Below, piece after piece: positions 34,096 to 40,212 of a stretch of 40,212 nt of DNA. Under the pieces are notes generated by a model that searched no databases, had not been told where the DNA came from, and worked only from the letters and a program-made list of their open reading frames with translations. The stretch covers positions 1 to 40,212 of the forward strand of contig DGXE01000007.1 of the NCBI GenBank assembly GCA_002395525.1, written 5' to 3'. The stretch's first letter is position 1. Each line of letters opens with the position of its first letter. The translations under genes and the position numbers were made by a program. The stretch is from Ruminococcus sp. UBA4240 (GTDB taxonomy: Bacteria > Bacillota > Clostridia > Oscillospirales > Ruminococcaceae).

Positions 34096-35283
34096 ATGAA
34101 GGGCATATTATCACGTATTCTGTCGCTTGGGCTTGCGGCAGCGGCAGCTGTCAGCACCTGCGGCTGCGGCACAAATGCGGCTGCTTTCAGCGAAAAGACC
34201 ACTCAGGAGATAGTCACAGACATGGGGCTGGGCATAAACCTTGGCAACACCCTTGAAAGCTGCGGCAGCTGGATAAACGGCACTGATGTCAGAAGCTACG
34301 AGACCGCCTGGGGCAGCCCCGTCATCACTGAGGATATGATAAAGGGCTACAAGGCAGCAGGATTTGACACCCTGCGTGTGCCTGTGGCGTGGTCGAACCT
34401 TATGACAGGGGACTATGACATAAGCCCGGAGCTTATGGACAGAGCGGATGAGATCGTAGGCTGGGCGATAGATGCGGATATGTACGTCATCCTCAACATC
34501 CACTGGGACGGCGGCTGGTGGGAGAAATTCCCCGAGGACAAGGACGAATGTATGCACAAGTATGAGCGCATATGGACACAGATAAGCGACCGCTTCTCAA
34601 AGTATTCCGAAAAGCTGGTGTTTGAGTCCCTCAATGAGGAGGGGGGCTGGGATTCCCTGTGGAACCGTTACAGCGGCGGCACAGAAGGAAAGAAGGAGAG
34701 CTTTGACCTTTTAAATGAAATAAACCAGAAATTCGTTGACATTGTGCGAAGCTCCAAGGGGAACAACAAAAAGCGCCATCTGCTGATAGCAGGCTACGGC
34801 ACCGATGTTGCCCTCACCTGCGATGAGCTCTTCAAAATGCCCGATGACCCCCAGAATCGCTGTGCCGTCTCCGTTCACTACTATACCCCTTCCACCTTTG
34901 CCATACTCGACAAGGATGCATCATGGGGCAAGAACCGCAGGACTTGGGGCACCGATGCGGACTTCAAGGAGCTTGAAAAGTACATGGACATGATGAAGGA
35001 GCACTTTGTTGACAAGGGTATCCCTGTCATCATAGGGGAATACGGCTGCCCTGTGAAGAACAAGGAGGAGGATTCCATCCGCCTCTACACCAGAAGTGTT
35101 GCCCAGGCTGCCTGGAAAAGGAATATGTGCCCTGTGCTGTGGGATGTGACTGATGCCTTTTACTCAAGGAGCAAGGCGCAGTTCAAGGATCCGCAGATAC
35201 TCAAGGGCATAATGGATGCTAAGACACTTGACAGGGGCACAAATGCCGCCGCTGCAAAGAAAACTGCAAAGAAAGCAGCATAA
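34096..35283 (+). CDS. GH5 endoglucanase lipoprotein (GH5_4-like)
   Basis: A 395-residue exported glycanase. The signal peptide ends in a Cys-rich lipobox-like STCGC (C24 the likely lipid site). The GH5 domain spans about 32-375, with GLGINLGNTLE typical of the GH5_4 group (endoglucanase, xyloglucanase or lichenase). The acid/base is E181 (FESLNEEGGWD) and the nucleophile E315 (VIIGEYGCPV). The C-terminus is a short Ala/Lys-rich tail; there is no carbohydrate-binding module and no dockerin. It has its own promoter and no terminator before the GH43 gene, so the two are probably cotranscribed across the triplicated leader. Confidence 0.93.
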   Translation: MKGILSRILSLGLAAAAAVSTCGCGTNAAAFSEKTTQEIVTDMGLGINLGNTLESCGSWINGTDVRSYETAWGSPVITEDMIKGYKAAGFDTLRVPVAWSNLMTGDYDISPELMDRADEIVGWAIDADMYVILNIHWDGGWWEKFPEDKDECMHKYERIWTQISDRFSKYSEKLVFESLNEEGGWDSLWNRYSGGTEGKKESFDLLNEINQKFVDIVRSSKGNNKKRHLLIAGYGTDVALTCDELFKMPDDPQNRCAVSVHYYTPSTFAILDKDASWGKNRRTWGTDADFKELEKYMDMMKEHFVDKGIPVIIGEYGCPVKNKEEDSIRLYTRSVAQAAWKRNMCPVLWDVTDAFYSRSKAQFKDPQILKGIMDAKTLDRGTNAAAAKKTAKKAA

Positions 35284-35365
35284 CTTCCCTGTATCTGAGT
35301 TGATCTCAGCATACTGATTGGCGGATCGGGGACAAAAGATGTAATATGCATTTACAGCGAGCAAC

Positions 35366-35474
35366 TGCCAAAGCCCGCGGCTTTTGATCTCCGGCTGCTG
35401 TTTGCAGAGGGAAACGAGCTGTTTGGACATAATCCCAAGATCTTGCATCTTGCTTCTGACAGGAGGTACACTAT
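35366..35474 (+). repeat. Leader repeat unit 1 (109 bp)
   Basis: First of three tandem copies upstream of the GH43 gene. It begins TGCCAAAGCCCGCGGC (hairpin AAAGCC-CGC-GGCTTT), contains CTGC-TGTTT-GCAG, then three heptamers CTTGCAT, CTTGCTT, CTGACAG, and ends AGGAGGTACACTAT. The last T begins unit 2's TTG. The preceding 35284-35365 holds only a small hairpin (CTGAG-TTGAT-CTCAG) and a weak promoter-like TTGGCG/TAATAT. Confidence 0.92.
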
Positions 35475-35590
35475 TGCCAAAGCCCGTGGCTTTTGATTTC
35501 CGGCTGCTGTTTGCGGAGGTAAACGAGCTGTTTGGTCATCATCCCAAAATCTTGCATCTTGCCTCTTGCTTCTAACAGGAGGTACACTAT
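35475..35590 (+). repeat. Leader repeat unit 2 (116 bp)
   Basis: Second copy, with scattered substitutions and one extra heptamer: CTTGCAT, CTTGCCT, CTTGCTT, CTAACAG. It ends in the same AGGAGGTACACTAT. In the inner hairpin GCAG is changed to GCGG, which still pairs with CTGC through a G-U pair. Confidence 0.92.
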
Positions 35591-35713
35591 TGCCAAAGCC
35601 CGTGGCTTTTGATTTCCGGCTGCTGTTTGCAGAGGAAAACGAGCTGTTTGCTCATCATCCCAAAATCTTGCATCTTGCTTCTTGCATCTTGCTTCTAACA
35701 GGAGGTACACTAT
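35591..35713 (+). repeat. Leader repeat unit 3 (123 bp), supplies the GH43 ribosome site
   Basis: Third copy, with five heptamers: CTTGCAT, CTTGCTT, CTTGCAT, CTTGCTT, CTAACAG. Its AGGAGGTACACTATG gives the GH43 Shine-Dalgarno (35700-35705) and start codon (35712). In units 1 and 2 the corresponding junction reads TTG instead of ATG. Confidence 0.92.
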
Positions 35714-37052
35714 GAATCCATATCTTCCTCTTTGGGAATACATTCCCGACGGCGAGCCGAGAGTTTTCGGCGACAGAGTATACATCTACGGCTCCCACGA
35801 CCGTGCGGGAGCGGATGAATTCTGCGATTTCAAGCTCAAATGCTGGTCTGCCCCCGTGAATGACCTTAACAACTGGGTCTGCCACGGCCATATCTTCCAC
35901 ACCCGTGACGATGCCGACCACAAGTCGGACATCGACTGGAACGGCGACAACACCCAGCTCTACGCCCCGGACGTGGTGCAGGGCAAGGACGGCAGATACT
36001 ACCTGTTTGCCTACATCGTCAATGCAAGGGGCTGCGTTGCCGTCAGCGACAGACCCGAAGGCCCCTTTGAGCTGCTGAACAAGTACAAGTACACCATCCC
36101 CGATGAGATATGCTGCAACGGCTGGTTCATCGACCCGGGGGTGCTGGTGGATGACGACGGCAGGACATATATCTACTGCGGCTTTGAGCGCTCCTTCATG
36201 GCTGAGATAAATTCCGACAATATGTATGAGGTCATAGACGGCACCTGCATACAGGATTTCATCCCCTGCGAGCCCACCACAGAGGGGGGCTTTGACGAGA
36301 AGGAAAAGTGCTTCTTTGAAGCGGCATCCCCCCGCAAGATAGGAGACACCTACTACATGATATATTCCCCGAAGAGGGGCAGCCGCCTTGCCTATGCCAC
36401 ATCCAAGTCTCCCACAGGCCCCTTTGAGTACAGAGGGTTCATAGTGGACAACGGGGTGGACTTCCCCGGGGGCAACGACCACGGCTCCATCATGCAGATA
36501 AACGGCCAGTGGTACATATTCTACCACAGGATGACAAACAACACCATCATGTCAAGGCGTGCCTGTGTTGAAAGGATAGAGATACTCCCGGACGGCACCA
36601 TCCCCACGGTGGAGATGACTTCCTTAGGCTTTGAGGAAAGCCTTGACCCCTACCGTGTCACCCCCTCGGACATAGCCTGTGTGCTGAAGGGCTCCGCCTT
36701 CATAACCGAAAAGAGCCTTCTCGAGCGTGTTGTCACCAATATCCACGCTGGGGATGTGATAGGCTACAAGTACTATGACTTCGGCGAGGACGACTCCGCC
36801 ACCACCCTTAACCTCACAGCAAAGATATACGGCATGGGTGCTGACTGCAAGATGCATATCTATGCGGATGACGAGGAAGTGGGCGTTATGGACATAGGCC
36901 ACGGCAGCGGCGAGTACACCGCACGGCTTAAAAGCATAACCGGCAGACACGCCGTCTACTTTAAGATAACCACGGATTACGAAGGCTGGATGGGCGACTA
37001 TTTCAAGGACAGGATGCTCTTTGAGCTGGGCGAGTTCGTGTTCACGAAGTGA
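35712..37052 (+). CDS. GH43 beta-xylosidase / alpha-L-arabinofuranosidase
   Basis: A 446-residue glycoside hydrolase. The five-bladed propeller domain covers about 1-320 with the expected three acids: D13 (EYIPDGEP) as base, D141 (FIDPGVLVDDDG) as modulator and E203 (FFEAASPRK) as acid. The start NPYLPLWEYIPDGEPRVFG is typical of GH43 xylosidase/arabinofuranosidase groups. Residues about 330-446 form a beta-sandwich like a CBM6 module. No signal peptide, so it probably acts inside on imported oligosaccharides. The ATG at 35712 sits six bases after AGGAGG, which is itself part of the tandem leader. A terminator follows. Confidence 0.93.
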   Translation: MNPYLPLWEYIPDGEPRVFGDRVYIYGSHDRAGADEFCDFKLKCWSAPVNDLNNWVCHGHIFHTRDDADHKSDIDWNGDNTQLYAPDVVQGKDGRYYLFAYIVNARGCVAVSDRPEGPFELLNKYKYTIPDEICCNGWFIDPGVLVDDDGRTYIYCGFERSFMAEINSDNMYEVIDGTCIQDFIPCEPTTEGGFDEKEKCFFEAASPRKIGDTYYMIYSPKRGSRLAYATSKSPTGPFEYRGFIVDNGVDFPGGNDHGSIMQINGQWYIFYHRMTNNTIMSRRACVERIEILPDGTIPTVEMTSLGFEESLDPYRVTPSDIACVLKGSAFITEKSLLERVVTNIHAGDVIGYKYYDFGEDDSATTLNLTAKIYGMGADCKMHIYADDEEVGVMDIGHGSGEYTARLKSITGRHAVYFKITTDYEGWMGDYFKDRMLFELGEFVFTK

Positions 37053-37092
37053 TCTGTAAGGTATGATGTAATACCAAGAGGAATAAAGCATG

Positions 37093-37114
37093 ATCCCCCT
37101 GACATCAGGGGGAT
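37093..37114 (+). terminator. Terminator after the GH43 gene
   Basis: ATCCCCCTGA and its complement (37105-37114) form a strong hairpin with a tight loop, followed by TTTT. Confidence 0.88.
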
Positions 37115-37148
37115 TTTCTGCTGTGTTTCACATGAATATAAATTAGAC

Positions 37149-37177
37149 TTGACTATGCGCCCTGATTGTTGTATAAT
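37149..37177 (+). promoter_or_regulatory. Promoter of the ilvBNC operon
   Basis: TTGACT (37149-37154), a 17-bp spacer and TATAAT (37172-37177). The roughly 119-nt leader to ilvB has a small CGGCGG-ATA-CCGCTG hairpin but neither a T-box nor a Leu/Ile/Val-rich leader peptide that I can see. Confidence 0.88.
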
Positions 37178-37302
37178 ATTATAAATTATTTTCTGCAAAC
37201 AGCCTGACAGGGGAAGGGGCACGGCGGATACCGCTGTTGCAGTCCTGCCTTCGTCAGCTGAGCATGAAGCGTTCAGATACTCTTACGTTTAGGAGCGATA
37301 CG

Positions 37303-38928
37303 ATGATAAAAGCAGCACAGGCTATGGTCGAGGCTCTTGTAAAGGAGGGGGTAAGGGTCGTATTCGGGTATCCCGGAGCTACCATATGCCCTTTCTATGA
37401 TGAGCTTGCAAAGACCGATATACACCATGTCCTTGTGCGGCATGAGGCGAATGCAGGCCATGCCGCCAGCGGCTATGCCCGTATGACCAACCGTCCGGCG
37501 GTGTGCGTGGCAACATCGGGTCCGGGTGCTACAAATCTCCTTACAGCCATTGCCACAGCCTATGCGGACAGCATACCCCTTGTGTGCATAACAGGCCAGG
37601 TGTCCACGGATCAGATAGGCTGCGACGTGTTCCAGGAGGTTGATACCACAGGTGCTGCACAGGGCTTTGTAAAGCATTCCTTTCTGGTAAAGGATGCAAG
37701 CACCATACCGGAGATAATGAAGCAGGCGTTCTACATCGCAGGCACAGGGCGCAAGGGTCCTGTTCTGGTGGATGTGCCCCAGGATGTGCAGAACACCATG
37801 ATCGAGGGGGGCTACCCGGAAGAGGTGCATATGCGCACCTACCGCCCCATGGTAAAGCCAAATTCCCTGCAGATCGCAAGGATACGCAAGGCAGTGGCTG
37901 AGTCCGAAAGACCTTTGCTGTGCGTGGGGGGCGGTGTGTTCCTGTCGGGGGCTGTAAAGGAAGCCATAGCCTTTGCGGAAAAGGCTCGCATCCCTGCTGT
38001 TTCCACTATGATGGGGCTCTCCATTTTTGAGACGGATCATCCCCTGTACCTGGGTATGCTTGGTATGCACGGCGTGCGCAGCGCAAATGCCGCTGTCAGC
38101 AGGTGCGACACCCTTATCATGGTAGGCGCCAGGGTGGGGGACAGGGCTATACGCTCACCTTCCCTTGTAGCAGAGGGCAAGACCATAATCCACATAGACA
38201 TAGACTCAGCCGAGATAGGCAAGAACATCCCCGTTGACATACCCCTTGTAGGAGACTGCCGGGGCATACTTGCGGAGCTTGCCGAGGGCGAATATCCCGA
38301 CAATCACAGGGGCTGGCTGGATGAACTGGCACAGGTTAAGAACGACGTGTCCACCAATCCCGAGACCCTGGGATTTGTAAATCCCAAGCTGTTCATAAGA
38401 AAGCTCTCCGACACTCTGCCCTCAAATGCCATATGCGTAGCGGATGTGGGACAGAACCAGATATGGTGCTCCAACAACTTCGGCTTCCGCACCGGGGCGA
38501 GATTCCTCACCTCCGGAGGCATGGGCACTATGGGTTATTCTCTGCCCTGTGCGGTGGGGGCAAAGCTTGCCTGCCCCGACAGGGAGGTAGTAGTGGTCTG
38601 CGGCGACGGCTCCTTCCAGATGATGATGGCAGAGCTTGCCACCATAGTTCAGGAGGATATTGCCGTAAAGATCATCGTCATGAAGAACAAGCGCCTGGGC
38701 ATGGTGCGTGAGCTTCAGACAAAGCAGTATGAGGATCACCAGATAGCCGTGGATATCGGGGATAAGCCCGATTTTGCGGCAATTGCGGGAGCATACGGCA
38801 TAGAGGCCGACAAGTGCCATACCATGGATGAGGCCAGAGAGAAGATAGAAAAGCTCGTTGCATCAAAGAAGGCATATCTGCTGGAATGCAACGTTAGCAA
38901 GCTGGAATCCACACTCAACGGAGGCTGA
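37303..38928 (+). CDS. ilvB: Acetolactate synthase large subunit
   Basis: A 541-residue ThDP-dependent catalytic subunit joining two pyruvates, or pyruvate and 2-oxobutyrate, in branched-chain amino acid synthesis. The ThDP-activating E48 lies in VRHEANAGHAASGYAR; the ThDP/Mg motif begins CGDGSFQMMMAEL and ends with the NKRLGM region; the middle domain carries the FAD-binding fold. The ATG at 37303 was chosen for AGGAG seven bases upstream; in-frame codons from 37237 lack a site. It heads ilvB-ilvN-ilvC with one base between its stop and ilvN. Confidence 0.96.
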   Translation: MIKAAQAMVEALVKEGVRVVFGYPGATICPFYDELAKTDIHHVLVRHEANAGHAASGYARMTNRPAVCVATSGPGATNLLTAIATAYADSIPLVCITGQVSTDQIGCDVFQEVDTTGAAQGFVKHSFLVKDASTIPEIMKQAFYIAGTGRKGPVLVDVPQDVQNTMIEGGYPEEVHMRTYRPMVKPNSLQIARIRKAVAESERPLLCVGGGVFLSGAVKEAIAFAEKARIPAVSTMMGLSIFETDHPLYLGMLGMHGVRSANAAVSRCDTLIMVGARVGDRAIRSPSLVAEGKTIIHIDIDSAEIGKNIPVDIPLVGDCRGILAELAEGEYPDNHRGWLDELAQVKNDVSTNPETLGFVNPKLFIRKLSDTLPSNAICVADVGQNQIWCSNNFGFRTGARFLTSGGMGTMGYSLPCAVGAKLACPDREVVVVCGDGSFQMMMAELATIVQEDIAVKIIVMKNKRLGMVRELQTKQYEDHQIAVDIGDKPDFAAIAGAYGIEADKCHTMDEAREKIEKLVASKKAYLLECNVSKLESTLNGG

Positions 38929-38929
38929 T

Positions 38930-39418
38930 ATGAAACACACTATTTCGGTACTGGTAGAGAACCATGCGGGTGTGCTTTCACGGGTGACAGCACTCTTTGC
39001 CCGCAGAGGGTTCAACATAGATTCTCTTGCGGTGGGTCACACTGCGGATCCCACCATATCCCGCATAACCATAGTGGCAGACGGGGATGACCACACGGCG
39101 CAGCAGATCGAGAAGCAGGTGAACAAGCTCATCGAGACTATAAAGGTAAAGGTGTTCTCACCGGATGAGATACTTGAAAGGGAGCTTATCATCTTCAAGA
39201 TAGGCGCAGCGCCCACTCAGCGCAGCGAGATACTCACCATATGCGAGATCATGGGGGCAAGGATAATAGACATGACACCTACCACCATGTCGGTGGAGAT
39301 GTGCGACTCCGAGGTGCACTTAGAGCGCATGAGGGATATGATCTCAGGCTACGGCATAAAGGAGATAGTCCGCACAGGCCCCATTGCCATACAAAAGGGA
39401 GCGACCACCATAAGGTAG
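38930..39418 (+). CDS. ilvN: Acetolactate synthase small (regulatory) subunit
   Basis: A 162-residue regulatory subunit. The N-terminal ACT domain (HTISVLVENHAGVLSRVTALFARRGFNI) binds the feedback inhibitor valine in this family; the C-terminal domain (about 80-160) contacts the large subunit. The start follows the ilvB stop by one base, with CGGAGG inside the end of ilvB. The symbol ilvH would be equally valid. Confidence 0.95.
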   Translation: MKHTISVLVENHAGVLSRVTALFARRGFNIDSLAVGHTADPTISRITIVADGDDHTAQQIEKQVNKLIETIKVKVFSPDEILERELIIFKIGAAPTQRSEILTICEIMGARIIDMTPTTMSVEMCDSEVHLERMRDMISGYGIKEIVRTGPIAIQKGATTIR

Positions 39419-39510
39419 ACAGTGGCATACAGTCGTCATGCTTTAATGCAGGGCAGGGCTGCTGCCTTTGATAAAATACGCTTGACAAAGCTAAAACAGG
39501 AGGAATTATT

Positions 39511-40212
39511 ATGTCAGACGCAAGAATTTTCTATCAGTCAGACTGCGATTTAGGCAGACTTGACGGCAAGACCGTTGCCATCATAGGCTACGGTTCACAG
39601 GGACACGCTCATGCCCTCAACCTCAAGGAGAGCGGCGTAAACGTAGTGGTAGGCCTTTACGAGGGCTCCAAGTCCAAGGCCAAGGCAGAGAGCCAGGGGC
39701 TCAAGGTAGTAAGCGTGCCCGAGGCTGCAAAAATGGGCGATGTCATCATGATACTCATACCCGATGAGAAGCAGGCAGATGTCTATGCAAAGGACATTGC
39801 ACCCAATCTCACCGCCGGCAAGACCCTTGCCTTTGCCCACGGCTTCAACATCCACTTCGGCTGCATAAAGCCCCCCGCAGATGTGAACGTTATCATGATA
39901 GCTCCCAAGGCTCCCGGCCACACTGTAAGAAGTGAGTACCAGGCAGGAAAGGGCACTCCCTGCCTTATCGCCGTTGAACAGGATGCCACAGGCGACGCAT
40001 GGGATATAGGCCTTGCCTACGGCTTAGGCATAGGCGGCGCAAGGGCAGGTCTGCTTGAGACCACCTTCCGCACTGAGACCGAGACCGACCTCTTCGGTGA
40101 GCAGGCTGTCCTCTGCGGCGGCGTGTGCGCTCTTATGCAGGCAGGCTATGAAACACTGGTTGAAGCAGGCTACGATCCCAGAAACGCATATTTTGAGTGC
40201 ATCCACGAGATG
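39511..40212 (+). CDS. ilvC: Ketol-acid reductoisomerase, 3'-truncated by the window end
   Basis: The first 234 residues of an enzyme usually about 330 long; the frame is still open at the last base. It isomerises and reduces acetolactate or acetohydroxybutyrate. The Rossmann motif VAIIGYGSQGHAHALNL is followed by the cofactor loop VVGLYEGSKSKAKA and IMIAPKAPGHTVR. The knotted C-terminal domain begins TETETDLFGEQAVLCGG with the metal-binding acidic residues, and the window ends in CIHEM. AGGAGG lies seven bases before the ATG. The 92-bp gap after ilvN holds no clear terminator, so it is likely the third gene of the operon. Confidence 0.96.
   Translation, partial: MSDARIFYQSDCDLGRLDGKTVAIIGYGSQGHAHALNLKESGVNVVVGLYEGSKSKAKAESQGLKVVSVPEAAKMGDVIMILIPDEKQADVYAKDIAPNLTAGKTLAFAHGFNIHFGCIKPPADVNVIMIAPKAPGHTVRSEYQAGKGTPCLIAVEQDATGDAWDIGLAYGLGIGGARAGLLETTFRTETETDLFGEQAVLCGGVCALMQAGYETLVEAGYDPRNAYFECIHEM

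Noticed and set aside
35249..35280. Dockerin or anchor at the C-terminus of the GH5 endoglucanase
   Set aside because: The tail is only a short Ala/Lys-rich stretch with no calcium-binding repeat.
35366..35713. CRISPR array
   Set aside because: Only three long, contiguous and diverging units without spacers and without cas genes.
39476..39510. Separate promoter for ilvC starting with TTGACA at 39483
   Set aside because: No -10 hexamer at a suitable distance before the start codon; readthrough from ilvBN is simpler.

Overview
The window (about 40.2 kb, fairly GC-rich) reads as a chromosome segment of a plant-fibre-degrading, anaerobic Gram-positive bacterium of the Ruminococcus/Oscillospiraceae type. 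This rests on strong Shine-Dalgarno sites, CIRCE and T-box regulation, a PPi-type phosphofructokinase, RqcH, two GH5 cellulase-like lipoproteins, GH51 and GH43 arabinofuranosidase/xylosidase-type enzymes and CotH. The genus is an inference. No dockerin, cohesin, insertion sequence, phage gene or CRISPR array was seen.

Layout. 1-3600 (+): end of a sugar-ABC ATPase, GH51 arabinofuranosidase and L-arabinose isomerase, closed by a terminator. 3633-5960 (+): secreted SGNH hydrolase and a ferredoxin-domain aldo/keto reductase. 5965-8132: a leftward CBM-GH5 cellulase lipoprotein diverging from a CIRCE-controlled hsp20. 8843-12948 (-): RqcH, a stand-alone CheW, a secreted C39-like peptidase and an unknown membrane protein. 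12965-17786 (-): PPi-phosphofructokinase, thrS and a DUF815 ATPase, all downstream of a Thr T-box riboswitch; tRNA-Thr(CGU) is read divergently from it. 18074-24160 (-): DUF6062 protein, FecB/BtuF-type binding lipoprotein, metF, FecCD-type ABC ATPase and permease, a uridine-kinase-like protein and an orphan C-terminal piece of a sugar-binding protein. 24344-26392 (-): CotH-family lipoprotein. 26544-28696 (+): FlaA1/PglF-type nucleotide-sugar dehydratase. 28711-33905 (-): three overlapping genes for a phosphorelay and c-di-GMP module (REC-GGDEF-EAL, HPt, hybrid histidine kinase). 34032-37114 (+): GH5 endoglucanase lipoprotein and GH43 enzyme, separated by a triplicated leader. 37149-40212 (+): ilvB, ilvN and truncated ilvC.

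How the genes fit together. Cell-anchored GH5 enzymes cut glucan outside the cell. GH51 and GH43 enzymes without signal peptides would finish imported arabinose- or xylose-containing oligosaccharides, AraA converts arabinose to ribulose, and PPi-PFK feeds glycolysis. The sensory module may tune surface or attachment behaviour.

The most unusual part is non-coding. Several intergenic spacers hold degenerate tracts with a 7-nt period. Upstream of the GH43 gene a leader of about 110 bp that includes its ribosome binding site is present three times in tandem; the copies are 109, 116 and 123 bp, each longer than the last by exactly one heptamer. A second dispersed repeat occurs in both orientations beside such tracts. 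All functions were inferred by reading sequence; no database search was run.
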